A stretch of DNA of 64,000 nt from Rhizobium sp. Q54 (GTDB lineage Bacteria > Pseudomonadota > Alphaproteobacteria > UBA2966 > CAIVPW01): positions 31,674 to 95,673 of the forward strand of contig CAMDCA010000002.1 of the NCBI GenBank assembly GCA_945889645.1, in the 5' to 3' direction. A program made the position numbers and the translations under genes. Below, in pieces: positions 49,429-57,840 of this stretch. The notes under the pieces are model-generated. The model had not been told where the DNA came from. It saw only the letters and a program-made list of their open reading frames with translations, and did not search any database. Positions within the stretch are counted from its first letter, which is position 1; every line of letters begins with the position of its first letter.

Positions 49429-51222
49429 GTGACGGTCGCGTATCCGATTCAGGAGCATGTGTACGACGCCGTTGTTGTTGGCGCCGGCGGTGCCGGGCTG
49501 CGCGCGACCATGGGGCTGGCGGAGGCCGGGTTGCGGACGGCCAACATCACCAAGGTGTTTCCGACGCGTAGCCATACGGTGGCGGCGCAGGGGGGGATTT
49601 CGGCGGCGTTGGGCAACATGGCGCCGGATGATTGGCGTTGGCACATGTACGACACGGTCAAAGGGTCGGACTGGCTCGGCGACCAGGATGCCATCGAGTA
49701 CATGTGCCGCGAGGGGCCGAGCGCGGTCATTGAGCTTGAGCACTATGGCGTGCCGTTTTCGCGCACGGCCGAGGGCAAGATCTACCAGCGTGCGTTCGGC
49801 GGTATGACCACCGAGTTCGGTCTGGGACAGGCCCAGCGCACGTGCGCCGCTGCCGACCGCACCGGCCACGCCATCCTGCACGCGCTGTACCAGCAGTCGC
49901 TGAAGAACGACGCCAAGTTCTTCATCGAGCATTTCGCCATCGATCTGATCATGGACGAGGACGACGGCGCCTGCCGCGGTGTCATGGCGTGGAGCCTGGA
50001 GGATGGCAGCATCCACCGTTTCCGCGCCCACGTGGTGGTACTGGCGACCGGCGGCTATGGCCGCGTGTACCAGTCCACCACCGGCGCCCACACCTGCACC
50101 GGCGACGGCGGCGGCATGGCCTTGCGCGCAGGACTGCCCCTGCAGGACGCCGAGTTCGTGCAGTTCCATCCGACCGGAGTCTACGGCTCCGGCGTGCTGA
50201 TCTCGGAGGCGGCGCGCGGCGAGGGCGGCGTGCTGGTGAATTCCAAGGGCGAGCGCTTCATGGAGCGCTACGCGCCCAACGCCAAGGAGCTGGCTTCGCG
50301 CGACGTGGTGAGCCGCGCCATCACCACGGAGATCCGCGAGGGGCGCGGCTGCGGGCCGGCCAAGGACTACATCCACCTCGACGTCAGTCATTTGGGCGAA
50401 CAGGTCTTGCGCGAGCGGCTGCCGGGCGTGGTCGAGAATGGCCGCGTGTTCGCCGGCGTCAACGCGCTGCAGGAGCCGCTGCCGGTGGTGCCGACGTGCC
50501 ATTACAACATGGGCGGCATCCCGGCCAACATCGGTGGCGAGGTCGTGGTCCCGCGCGGGACCAATCTGGAATCGCCGGTGCCTGGACTGATGGCGATCGG
50601 CGAAGGCGCCTGCGTTTCGGTACACGGCGCCAACCGGCTGGGGTCCAATTCGCTGCTCGACCTGGTGGTGTTCGGGCGCGCGGCGGCCAAGCGCGCGGAG
50701 GCCATCGTGACGGCGGGGGCGCCGCACAAGGAGCTGCCCAAGGCGGCCGGCGAACCGGCGCTGGCGCGTTTCGACCGGCTGCGCCATGCGCGCGGCGGCA
50801 TCCCGACGGCGGCTCTGCGCCAGCGCATGCAGAAGGTGATGCAGACGTACTGCGCCGTATTCCGCGAGACGGCGCACCTCGACACCGGCATCGCCGAATT
50901 GCAGGCCGTGTGGCACGACATGGCCGATATTTGCGTGTCGGACCATTCGCTGATCTGGAACTCGGACCTGGTCGAGACGCTGGAGCTCGACAACCTGCTG
51001 CGTCTGGCGGTCGCCACTATCCATTCGGCGCGCAACCGCGAGGAAAGCCGTGGCGCCCACGCGCGCGAGGATTTCCCCAAGCGCGACGACGAGCGCTGGC
51101 TCAAGCACACGCTGGCCTGGGTGAACGCGGACGGCGCGGTGACGATCGGCTACCGGCCGGTGCACCTGAAGGCGCTGAGCGACGACGTGCGCGCGTTCCC
51201 GCCCAAGGCGCGAGTATATTGA
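49429..51222 (+). CDS. sdhA: Succinate dehydrogenase flavoprotein subunit
   Basis: A 597-residue FAD subunit oxidising succinate to fumarate. The dinucleotide fold is [20 protein letters not shown], the FAD-linking His is in [18 protein letters not shown], and the active site region is [41 protein letters not shown] and [20 protein letters not shown] are intact. The start is a GTG. Length is typical. Confidence 0.97.
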   Translation: MTVAYPIQEHVYDAVVVGAGGAGLRATMGLAEAGLRTANITKVFPTRSHTVAAQGGISAALGNMAPDDWRWHMYDTVKGSDWLGDQDAIEYMCREGPSAVIELEHYGVPFSRTAEGKIYQRAFGGMTTEFGLGQAQRTCAAADRTGHAILHALYQQSLKNDAKFFIEHFAIDLIMDEDDGACRGVMAWSLEDGSIHRFRAHVVVLATGGYGRVYQSTTGAHTCTGDGGGMALRAGLPLQDAEFVQFHPTGVYGSGVLISEAARGEGGVLVNSKGERFMERYAPNAKELASRDVVSRAITTEIREGRGCGPAKDYIHLDVSHLGEQVLRERLPGVVENGRVFAGVNALQEPLPVVPTCHYNMGGIPANIGGEVVVPRGTNLESPVPGLMAIGEGACVSVHGANRLGSNSLLDLVVFGRAAAKRAEAIVTAGAPHKELPKAAGEPALARFDRLRHARGGIPTAALRQRMQKVMQTYCAVFRETAHLDTGIAELQAVWHDMADICVSDHSLIWNSDLVETLELDNLLRLAVATIHSARNREESRGAHAREDFPKRDDERWLKHTLAWVNADGAVTIGYRPVHLKALSDDVRAFPPKARVY

Positions 51223-51226
51223 CGCG

Positions 51227-52009
51227 ATGGTTGCGTTCACCCTTCCGAAGAATTCGCGCGTCGGCACCGGCAAGACGTATCGGGCGCCGGCCGGCGCGAA
51301 GCGCGTGCGGCGGTTCCGCGTCTACCGCTGGAACCCAGACGATGGCGCCAACCCGGTGATGGACACGTTCGAGCTGGACCTCGACCAGTGCGGGCCGATG
51401 GTCCTGGACGCGCTGATCAAGATCAAGGACGAGGTTGACGCGTCGCTGACCTTCCGGCGCTCGTGCCGTGAGGGCGTGTGCGGCAGCTGCGCCATGAACG
51501 TGGACGGCACCAACACGCTGGCGTGCGTGAAGCACATCGACGAGATCCAGGGCGACGTCATGGTCTACCCGCTGCCGCACCTGAAGGTCGTCAAGGACCT
51601 GGTCGGCGACATGACGGCGTTCTTCGCCCAGTACGCGTCGGTGCAGCCGTGGCTGCAGGCGGAAAGCGCCGCGCCACAAGCACGCGAGCGGCTGCAAAGC
51701 CCCGAGGACCGCGCCAAGCTGGACGGGCTGTGGGAGTGCATCCTGTGCGCGTGCTGCTCGACCAGCTGCCCGAGCTATTGGTGGAACGGCGAGAAGTTCC
51801 TGGGGCCGGCGACGCTGCTGCAGTCTTACCGGTGGATCGTCGATTCGCGCGACGAAAACACCGGCGAGCGCCTCGACTACCTCGAGGACCCGCACCGGCT
51901 GTACCGCTGCCACACCATCATGAACTGCACGGCGACGTGCCCGAAGGGGCTGAACCCGGCCAAGGCGATTTCCGAGATCAAGAAGCTGATCGTGGAGCGG
52001 CGGAGTTAG
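51227..52009 (+). CDS. sdhB: Succinate dehydrogenase iron-sulfur subunit
   Basis: A 260-residue subunit with three Fe-S clusters: [2Fe-2S] in [22 protein letters not shown], [4Fe-4S] in [17 protein letters not shown] and [3Fe-4S] in [20 protein letters not shown]. It passes electrons from FAD to the quinone site. It is the last gene of sdhCDAB and is followed by the HigBA promoter within 10 bases. Confidence 0.97.
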   Translation: MVAFTLPKNSRVGTGKTYRAPAGAKRVRRFRVYRWNPDDGANPVMDTFELDLDQCGPMVLDALIKIKDEVDASLTFRRSCREGVCGSCAMNVDGTNTLACVKHIDEIQGDVMVYPLPHLKVVKDLVGDMTAFFAQYASVQPWLQAESAAPQARERLQSPEDRAKLDGLWECILCACCSTSCPSYWWNGEKFLGPATLLQSYRWIVDSRDENTGERLDYLEDPHRLYRCHTIMNCTATCPKGLNPAKAISEIKKLIVERRS

Positions 52010-52015
52010 CCCCCC

Positions 52016-52045
52016 TTGATACGTACCACGTATCAAGCGTAGTCT
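52016..52045 (+). promoter_or_regulatory. HigBA promoter and palindromic operator
   Basis: TTGATACGT-ACC-ACGTATCAA (52016-52036) is a perfect 9-bp inverted repeat. Its left end doubles as a -35 box (TTGATA), with TAGTCT at 52040-52045 as -10 after an 18-base spacer. The TSS would lie about at the higB ATG (52054), so the message has a very short leader. A palindrome on the promoter is the normal site for repression by the antitoxin. Confidence 0.7.
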
Positions 52046-52053
52046 GCGGGCCG

Positions 52054-52335
52054 ATGATCCGGTCTTTCGGCTCCAAGGAGACGGAGCGCATCTGGCAGGG
52101 CAGATCGAGTCGCGCATTACCGGCGAACATCCAGGAACGGGCGCTGCGAAAGCTGCGTCAGTTGGATGCAGCGGCGACTCTGGACGACCTGCGCAATCCG
52201 CCCGGGAACCGGCTGGAGGCGCTGCACGGCGATCGGGCGGGCGACTTCAGTATTCGGATCAGTGAGCAATGGCGCATTTGTTTCGGCTGGGCGGCCGGCG
52301 ACGCCGTTGACGTAGAAATTGTCGACTATCACTGA
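52054..52335 (+). CDS. higB: RelE/HigB-family toxin
   Basis: A 93-residue toxin of the RelE/HigB type, predicted to cleave mRNA on the ribosome. MIRSFGSKETERIWQGRSSR, RALRKLRQLDAAATLDDLRN and ISEQWRICFGWAAGDAVDVE IVDYH match the HigB-1/plasmid maintenance killer group. The toxin gene comes first and the antitoxin second, the reversed order typical of higBA. It has its own promoter behind sdhB. Confidence 0.92.
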   Translation: MIRSFGSKETERIWQGRSSRALPANIQERALRKLRQLDAAATLDDLRNPPGNRLEALHGDRAGDFSIRISEQWRICFGWAAGDAVDVEIVDYH

Positions 52336-52351
52336 GACAGGATCTTGAGCC

Positions 52352-52654
52352 ATGGCACTGCTTCGCAATCCGCACCCCGGCGAAATTCTGCGTCACGAGT
52401 TTCTCGACGAGATCGGCATGAGTCAGAATCAACTGGCGCAGGCGCTCGCCGTGCCCGCGAACCGTATTCACGCGATCGCCAAGGGTACGCGGGACATCAG
52501 CGCCGATACGGACCTGCGCCTTTGCAGGTTCTTCGGACTGTCGGATGGGTACTTCCTGCGCCTGCAGAATGCCTACGACACGATGGAGGCCAAGCGGGCC
52601 ACGGGCGCCGAAGTAGCACGGATCAAACCGTACAAAGCGCAGCGCGCGGCGTGA
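52352..52654 (+). CDS. higA: HigA-family antitoxin
   Basis: A 100-residue XRE-type helix-turn-helix antitoxin. RNPHPGEILRHEFLDEIGMS is the HigA N-terminal signature. The HTH spans QNQLAQALAVPANRIHAIAK, and the C-terminal helix (YFLRLQNAYDTMEAKRA) would contact HigB. It should neutralise HigB and repress the operon at the palindrome. It starts 16 bases after higB. Confidence 0.93.
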   Translation: MALLRNPHPGEILRHEFLDEIGMSQNQLAQALAVPANRIHAIAKGTRDISADTDLRLCRFFGLSDGYFLRLQNAYDTMEAKRATGAEVARIKPYKAQRAA

Positions 52655-52655
52655 G

Positions 52656-52684
52656 CGTGGATGTCCGGGTCAGGCCCGGCCACG
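52656..52684. repeat. REP-like hairpin after higA
   Basis: CGTGG...CCGGG-TCAGG-CCCGG-CCACG forms a two-step stem 2 bases past the higA stop. It belongs to the same general class as the elements near 3320 and 61158 (palindromes with CCGGGTC-type cores) and may end the higBA transcript. Confidence 0.5.
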
Positions 52685-52718
52685 ACGATCGTGAGACAGT
52701 CTGGATTGCGGCGCGCGC

Positions 52719-53120
52719 TCAGAACGACTCGGAGCGGCAGCCCATTGCTTCGTGCAGGGCGTCGGGGAGGATGACGGCGCCTTTGAGCTTGGCGCCGGCG
52801 AGGTCGGCGCCGGCGAGGTCGGCGAAGCGCAGGTCGGCGAAGCGCAGGTCGGCGCCGGCGAGGTCGGTGTCGCGTAGGCGGGCGCCCTTCAGGTTAGCGT
52901 TCTTGAGGTTCGCCTCGTCCAGCTTGGCGTCGGACAGGTCGGCCTCGCGCAGATCAGCGTTCTCAAAGTTGACCTTGGACAGGACGGCGCGCTTCAGCAC
53001 CGCGCCCTGCAGCTTGGCGCCGGAGAGGTCGCGGCCGGTCAGGCGGGCTTGTTCGCCGCCGTCATCGGCGAGCCAGCGCTTGTGATCCCGGACGATGCGG
53101 TCGATGTCACTCTGATCCAT
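52719..53120 (-). CDS. Pentapeptide-repeat protein
   Basis: A 133-residue protein. After a 30-residue helical lead (MDQSDIDRIVRDHKRWLADD), it is almost entirely A(D/N)LXX pentapeptides (LSGAKLQGAVLKRAVLSKVN, ADLREADLSDAKLDEANLKN), about 17 repeats forming a right-handed quadrilateral beta helix. The role of such proteins varies (gyrase protection, scaffolding) and cannot be told here. It is monocistronic and convergent with higBA. Confidence 0.9.
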   Translation of the reverse strand: MDQSDIDRIVRDHKRWLADDGGEQARLTGRDLSGAKLQGAVLKRAVLSKVNFENADLREADLSDAKLDEANLKNANLKGARLRDTDLAGADLRFADLRFADLAGADLAGAKLKGAVILPDALHEAMGCRSESF

Positions 53121-53153
53121 GGCACTCGCGCTTGGAGAGACGCCCCCACCCTA

Positions 53154-53179
53154 CCCTCCTCCGCTGAAGCGGGAGAGGG
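53154..53179. repeat. Palindromic repeat (CCCTCTCCCGC family)
   Basis: CCCTCCTCCGC (53154-53164), loop TGAA, GCGGGAGAGGG (53169-53179). A near-palindromic copy of the dispersed family, between the HAD phosphatase gene and the pentapeptide-repeat gene. It may act as a 3' end hairpin of the HAD gene. Confidence 0.65.
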
Positions 53180-53189
53180 GAAAAACTAG

Positions 53190-54065
53190 TTACCACGTGA
53201 AGCTGCGCAGGATTGCGGTGGGGCGCGCGTTGAGGCGGGTGGCGGCGGAGTCCACAGCATTGAGGTCGGCGTCGCGGCCGGGGAGCGCGCCGAATTCGGC
53301 GGCGTGCAGGCCTTCGAGGACCAAGACCGAATCGATGCCGGCGATGTTGGCGCCCTTGATGTCGGTGGCCAGGCTGTCGCCGACGGCGATGACGCGGGCC
53401 GGCGGCACGCCGTTCAAGCGGGCGAAGCAGGCGGCATACGCGGCGGCGAATGGCTTTCCATGATAGTGGCAGTCGCCGCCGATCGCCTCGTAGGCCTCGC
53501 CGATGGCCCCGGCGCACGGCACCAGCTTGGCACCGCGATGCACGAAGCGGTCGGGGTTGGCGCACAGCATCGGCATGTTCTTGTGCTTGGCGAGCGCGAG
53601 CAGGCCGCCGTAGTCGGCGGCGGTTTCGGTCTCGTCGTCGAACAAGCCGGTGTTGAGGATGAAATGCGCGCGCTCGGGCGTCTGCACCTGCTCGTAGTCG
53701 AGGCCGTTGAGCAGGCCGTGATCGCGCTCGGGGCCTAGGTGGTAGAAGCGCCTGCCGAGCTTGGCGTGCCAGGGATCGGCGCGCGCCTCCAAGGCGGTGC
53801 GCGACAGGCCGCCGGAGGTAACGATAGCGTCGTAGCTGCCCGGCTGGATGCCGAAGGTGGCGATCTGGTCGCGGGTTGCTTCCAGGCTGCGCGGCGCGTT
53901 GGACAGCAGCACCAGGCGCCAGCCAGCGGCGCGCATCTCGGCGAGGCAGCGCAGTGCGCCGGGAGTCGGCTTCTGGCCGTCGTGCAGCACGCCCCACAGG
54001 TCGAGGATGGCGGCGTCGTAGCGGCCGGCGAGCGGTGCCATGCCGGACAGGACGGGGAAGGTCAT
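53190..54065 (-). CDS. HAD-type hydrolase, TIGR01459 family
   Basis: A 291-residue HAD superfamily (class IIA, NagD-like) phosphatase. The nucleophile motif is YDAAILDLWGVLHDG with both Asp residues in DLWGV context; motif II is VLLSNAPRS; the Lys is in HGKPFAAAYAAC; motif III is VIAVGDSLATDIKGAN. The natural substrate of this alphaproteobacterial family is not established. I use the ATG at 54065 (MTFPVLSGMAPLAGRYDAAI); the longer frame to 54266 lacks family features. Confidence 0.9.
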   Translation of the reverse strand: MTFPVLSGMAPLAGRYDAAILDLWGVLHDGQKPTPGALRCLAEMRAAGWRLVLLSNAPRSLEATRDQIATFGIQPGSYDAIVTSGGLSRTALEARADPWHAKLGRRFYHLGPERDHGLLNGLDYEQVQTPERAHFILNTGLFDDETETAADYGGLLALAKHKNMPMLCANPDRFVHRGAKLVPCAGAIGEAYEAIGGDCHYHGKPFAAAYAACFARLNGVPPARVIAVGDSLATDIKGANIAGIDSVLVLEGLHAAEFGALPGRDADLNAVDSAATRLNARPTAILRSFTW

Positions 54066-54102
54066 CAGGCTTTTTCCCGCGTCATGATCTTTGCTCGCTC
54101 GC

Positions 54103-54288
54103 TCATGCTCGCCCGCGGAGGGGCCGTGGCTCGCCGGCACGGCGCAACAGCACGAGGTGCGCCAACGCGGCGGCGAGGAACAGCACGGCGCCGGTGGGGC
54201 TGCGTCGCAAGGGATCGCTCGGCATCGACCATGCGGCCAGCACGGCAACGGCCGCGTAGGCAGCAACGATTGCGATGTGCAGCGCCAT
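54103..54288 (-). CDS. Small two-helix membrane protein
   Basis: A 61-residue ORF starting one base after the pyrD stop: two hydrophobic segments (IAIVAAYAAVAVLAAWSM and TGAVLFLAAALAHLVLLRRAG) joined by a charged loop and ending in an Arg-rich tail. No family recognised. Its tight placement behind pyrD suggests translation by coupling, and the topology looks genuine, but the ORF is short and unsupported by a distinct ribosome site. Confidence 0.5.
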   Translation of the reverse strand: MALHIAIVAAYAAVAVLAAWSMPSDPLRRSPTGAVLFLAAALAHLVLLRRAGEPRPLRGRA

Positions 54289-54289
54289 G

Positions 54290-55345
54290 TCAGCGCTGGT
54301 GGTCGGCGCCGATGGCGGCGGCGATAGACGAGAAGCCATCGCGCGCCAGCAGCTCGGCGAGTTCGGCATGGATGCGGGCGAGCAGCGCGGTGCCTTCGTA
54401 GACGAGGGCGGTGTAGAGCTCGACCAGCGTCGCGCCGGCGCGAATCTTGGCGTACGCGTCGGCGCCGGAACTGACGCCGCCGGTGCCGACCAAGGTGAGG
54501 CGGCCACCTGCGGCCCGGTAGACCTGGGCCAACACCTCGGTCGAGCGCGCCATCAGCGGGCGGCCCGAGAGTCCGCCCTTCTCATTGCGATGCGGGCCGC
54601 GCAGGGCGTCGCGCAGGCCGACGGTGGTGTTGCCGACGATCAGGCCGGCAGCACCGCCGCTGATGGCAGCATCGACGATGGTACCGACTTCGTCCTCGGT
54701 GAGATCGGGGGCGATCTTCACCAGGACCGGCGGTGTGGCGCCGCTTTGGGTGCGGGCAGCCATCGTAGCGGCGAGCAGCGCATCGAGGCGCGCACCAACC
54801 TGCAGGTCGCGCAGGCCCGGCGTGTTGGGCGATGAGATGTTCAGCACCAGCAAGTCGGCGAGCGGCGCCAAAGCGCGGATGCAGGTGGCGTAGTCCTGCA
54901 CCGGATCGGCGGCGTCGCGATTGGCGCCGATGTTGACGGCGACGATGCCGCCGGGCGCGCGCGCGCCGTCGTTGCGCAACGCGGTGAGGCGCGCGCGCGC
55001 AGCTTCGAGACCCTTGTTGTTGAAGCCGAGGCGGTTGATGACGGCGCGGTCTTGCGTCAGGCGGAAGATACGCGGGCGCGGATTGCCGGCCTGCGGCTTC
55101 GGCGTAATGGTGCCGACTTCGACAAAGCCGAAGCCGACGCGCAGCATGGCGCGCGGCACCTCGGCGTCCTTGTCGAACCCGGCGGCAAGACCTACCGGCG
55201 ACGGGAAGCGCAGGCCGAAGGCGCGCACGGCCAAGCGCTCGAGCGGCGCCGGCGCCGGCGGCGGCACGATGCCTGCGCGCAACGCCTGGATGGTCAGGCG
55301 GTGCGCCGTCTCGGCGTCGAGGAGCCGCAGCAGCGGCAGGCCCAT
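54290..55345 (-). CDS. pyrD: Dihydroorotate dehydrogenase (quinone, class 2)
   Basis: A membrane-associated FMN enzyme oxidising dihydroorotate with quinone in pyrimidine synthesis. The N-terminal helices (LLRLLDAETAHRLTIQALRA) mark class 2. FMN-binding VGLAAGFDKDAEVPRAML, NRLGFNNKGLE, VNIGAN, the catalytic Ser region LNISSPNTPGLRDLQ, and LIVGNTTVGL are present. Start choice is open: the ATG at 55345 has GGAG very close; a GTG at 55375 would add VVDFYSPLES, which also looks family-like. It is close behind the SRAP gene. Confidence 0.94.
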   Translation of the reverse strand: MGLPLLRLLDAETAHRLTIQALRAGIVPPPAPAPLERLAVRAFGLRFPSPVGLAAGFDKDAEVPRAMLRVGFGFVEVGTITPKPQAGNPRPRIFRLTQDRAVINRLGFNNKGLEAARARLTALRNDGARAPGGIVAVNIGANRDAADPVQDYATCIRALAPLADLLVLNISSPNTPGLRDLQVGARLDALLAATMAARTQSGATPPVLVKIAPDLTEDEVGTIVDAAISGGAAGLIVGNTTVGLRDALRGPHRNEKGGLSGRPLMARSTEVLAQVYRAAGGRLTLVGTGGVSSGADAYAKIRAGATLVELYTALVYEGTALLARIHAELAELLARDGFSSIAAAIGADHQR

Positions 55346-55358
55346 CGACTCCAGGGGG

Positions 55359-56132
55359 CTATAAAAGTCGACCACTGTCGCGCGGCGATGGAGGGATGGG
55401 AGCAAGGTCGGACGCTGGCTCGATGCAGGCCGGATCGTCGTTACCGTGCGCGTTCACATGCTTGGAGACGGTGGTGTCGGTGAAGCCGGTGTCGCCGGCG
55501 CTGGCCAGCACCGCCTGCAGCTCGGTGTGGTCCGCCTTGGCCTCGCCCAGCCACACGGCCCAAGACTCGGGCGGCAGGATGACCGGCATGCGGTCATGCA
55601 GCGGCGCGACCAATTCACTGGGGCGCGTGGTGAGGACGGTGCACGAGCGCAGCGGTGCTATGTCCGGTCGCTTCAGATCCTGCCATTCCTCCCACAGGCC
55701 CGCGAAGGCGAACAGCGCCCCCTCCCCACCGTCCCCCGCAGGCGCAGGAGGGAAACCAGAGCGGCGGCGGAACAGGTGCGGCGTCGTGGTGGTCTTGTCC
55801 CACTCGTAGTAGCCGTCGGCAGGAACCAGGCAGCGGCGCGCACGGTAGGCGTTGCGGAACGGACCGGCACTGCTGACCGTTTCGCTGCGCGCGTTGATGA
55901 GCGGCGGGCGGCCGGGACGCGGCTTGCCCTGGGCATCGGACTCGGAGCCGGCGGGCACCAAGCCCCAGCGCATCAGGCCGAGGACGCGCTGTTCGTGTTC
56001 AACGAAGACGACGGGAACGTCCTGGGTCGGCGCCACGTTGTAGCGCGGGGGGAAGTTGGGCGGCACGCCGTGCGTGCCGAACAGCTGCCGCATCGCCTCC
56101 GGCGGAGTCGTCACTTTGTAGCGGCCGCACAC
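55359..56132 (-). CDS. SOS response-associated peptidase / abasic-site sensor (SRAP, YedK)
   Basis: A 257-residue SRAP-domain protein that crosslinks to abasic sites in single-stranded DNA through Cys2. MCGRYKV at the start, RYNVAPTQDVPVV, LINARSETV, the active-site Glu in ADGYYEW and His in LHDRMPVIL are present. Residues about 126-139 (GFPPAPAGDGGEGA) are extra and are encoded by a palindromic repeat lying in frame. The start is a GTG directly adjoining the lysS stop. It precedes pyrD. Confidence 0.93.
   Translation of the reverse strand: MCGRYKVTTPPEAMRQLFGTHGVPPNFPPRYNVAPTQDVPVVFVEHEQRVLGLMRWGLVPAGSESDAQGKPRPGRPPLINARSETVSSAGPFRNAYRARRCLVPADGYYEWDKTTTTPHLFRRRSGFPPAPAGDGGEGALFAFAGLWEEWQDLKRPDIAPLRSCTVLTTRPSELVAPLHDRMPVILPPESWAVWLGEAKADHTELQAVLASAGDTGFTDTTVSKHVNAHGNDDPACIEPASDLAPIPPSPRDSGRLL
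55718..55752. repeat. Palindromic repeat inside the SRAP coding sequence
   Basis: CCCCCTCCCCACCGTCCCCC then GCAGGCGCAGGAGGGA matches the layout of the intergenic CCCTCTCCCGC repeats but lies within the SRAP gene in frame, adding about 14 residues just before the conserved FAFAGLWE. Arms are eroded. Confidence 0.55.
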
Positions 56133-57734
56133 CTATGCAGTCTCGGGTGCCGCGGCCGTTCCTGCAAGCTCACCGGCAAGGGCGCGCTGAATGAGGGCGA
56201 TGGATTCCGGTACGCCATAGAGGGCGATGAACGAGCCCATGCGCGGGCCTTGGGCCTGGCCGAACAGGACCTCGTACATCGCCTTGAACCAGTCGCGCAG
56301 GTTGGTGAAGCCGCTGCGCTTGCCGACCTCGTAGACCTCGTTCTGGATCGCTTCCGGCGTGGCCGGGGGCACGAGCTTGGTCAGCGCCAACGCCAGGTCT
56401 TCCAGCGCTGCGCGTTCCTGGTCGGTCGGCGGGCGGTGCTTCTTTTCCGGCAGCACGAAGTCGCGGTAGTAGGCGACGGCGTAGTCCACCATGCGGGCGA
56501 GGATCGGGTTCGCGGCCGGGTTGGCGCCCGGTGCGTAGCGCGACAGGAAGCCCCACAGCACCTTGGGGTCGCCGGTGTTGGCGGCGCTGACCAGGTTCAG
56601 CAGCATGGCGAAGGTGACCGGCACGTCCTCGGACGGCGGCTTGCCGTGGTGGATGAACCACGCAGGGTTCTGCTTGCGCGTCTCGGCGGTGCCATGCGCG
56701 CGGTACTGCGCGAGGAAGCTGAGATAGTCGTCCACCGTCTTGGGAATGACGTCGAAGTACAAGCGCTTGGCGCGCTGCGGCGCGTGGAACATGAAGGTCG
56801 AGAGAGACTCGGGCGACGCGTAGGTCAACCACTGCTCGATCGTCATGCCGTTGCCGCGCGACTTGGAAATCTTCTCGCCGTTCTCGTCGAGGAACAACTC
56901 GACGATGGGCGTGACCGGCGGCGTGCCGCCCAGCACCTTGACGATGCGGCTGGCGAGCTTGACCGATTCGATCAGGTCCTTGCCCGACATCTCGAAGTCG
57001 ACGTCGAACGCGGCCCAGCGCATCGCCCAGTCGGCCTTCCACTGCATCTTGACGTGGCCGCCGGTGACCGGGACTTCGGTGAGGGTGCCGTCTTCGTCGC
57101 GGAACACAACCGTGCCGGAGTCGAGCTTGCGCTCGACCAGCGGCACCTGCAGCACGCGGCCGGACTTGGGCGAGATCGGCAGGATCGGCGAATAGGTGGC
57201 GCGGCGTTCCTCGCCCAACGTCGGAAGAACGACCGCGGCAACCTCGTCGTGGTGCTCCAGCATGCGCAGCAGCGTCGCGTCGAACACGCCGCGCTTGTAC
57301 TGTTCGGTGGACGAGCGGAACTCGTACTGGATGCCGAAGCGATCCAGGAAGTCGCGCAGCATCGCGTTGTTGTGGTGGCCGAAGCTTTCGAACTTGCCGA
57401 ACGGATCGGGGATCGAGGTCAGCGGCTTGCCGAGGTGCCCGGCCACCATCTCCTTGTTGGGGATGTTGTCCGGCACCTTGCGCAGGCCGTCCATGTCGTC
57501 CGAGAAGGCGACGAGGCGCACTGGAACGTCCGAGAGTTCGCGGAACGCCTGGCGCACCATCGAGGTGCGCTGCACCTCGCCGAAGGTGCCGATGTGGGGC
57601 AGGCCCGAGGGGCCATAGCCGGTCTCGAAGAACACGTGGTCCTTCGGGCGCGTAGCGAGGCGCGCGAGGACCTTGCGGGCCTCCTGAAACGGCCAAGCTT
57701 CGCCGCCTTGTCCGCGGTCGCTGTCGTCGCCCAT
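56133..57734 (-). CDS. lysS: Lysine--tRNA ligase, class I
   Basis: A 533-residue class I LysRS (archaeal type, found in many alphaproteobacteria), charging tRNA-Lys. HIGH-like motif GPSGLPHIGTFGE at about residue 40; KMSKS-like NGEKISKSRGNGM at about residue 285. WKADWAMRWAAFDVDFEMSG KDL is diagnostic of class I LysRS. The start at 57734 (MGDDSDRGQGGEAWPFQEAR) is family-like; the track start at 57791 is not. It leads lysS-SRAP-pyrD on the minus strand. Confidence 0.95.
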   Translation of the reverse strand: MGDDSDRGQGGEAWPFQEARKVLARLATRPKDHVFFETGYGPSGLPHIGTFGEVQRTSMVRQAFRELSDVPVRLVAFSDDMDGLRKVPDNIPNKEMVAGHLGKPLTSIPDPFGKFESFGHHNNAMLRDFLDRFGIQYEFRSSTEQYKRGVFDATLLRMLEHHDEVAAVVLPTLGEERRATYSPILPISPKSGRVLQVPLVERKLDSGTVVFRDEDGTLTEVPVTGGHVKMQWKADWAMRWAAFDVDFEMSGKDLIESVKLASRIVKVLGGTPPVTPIVELFLDENGEKISKSRGNGMTIEQWLTYASPESLSTFMFHAPQRAKRLYFDVIPKTVDDYLSFLAQYRAHGTAETRKQNPAWFIHHGKPPSEDVPVTFAMLLNLVSAANTGDPKVLWGFLSRYAPGANPAANPILARMVDYAVAYYRDFVLPEKKHRPPTDQERAALEDLALALTKLVPPATPEAIQNEVYEVGKRSGFTNLRDWFKAMYEVLFGQAQGPRMGSFIALYGVPESIALIQRALAGELAGTAAAPETA

Positions 57735-57840
57735 CGGCCGTGCCTGTGATCCCAGCAATTGGGAGGGGGAACCTAGGCGTTGGGCATGCAAGCGTCAACG
57801 CGAGGCACGCCCTTCGGATGCGACTCTATATTCTGGCCCC

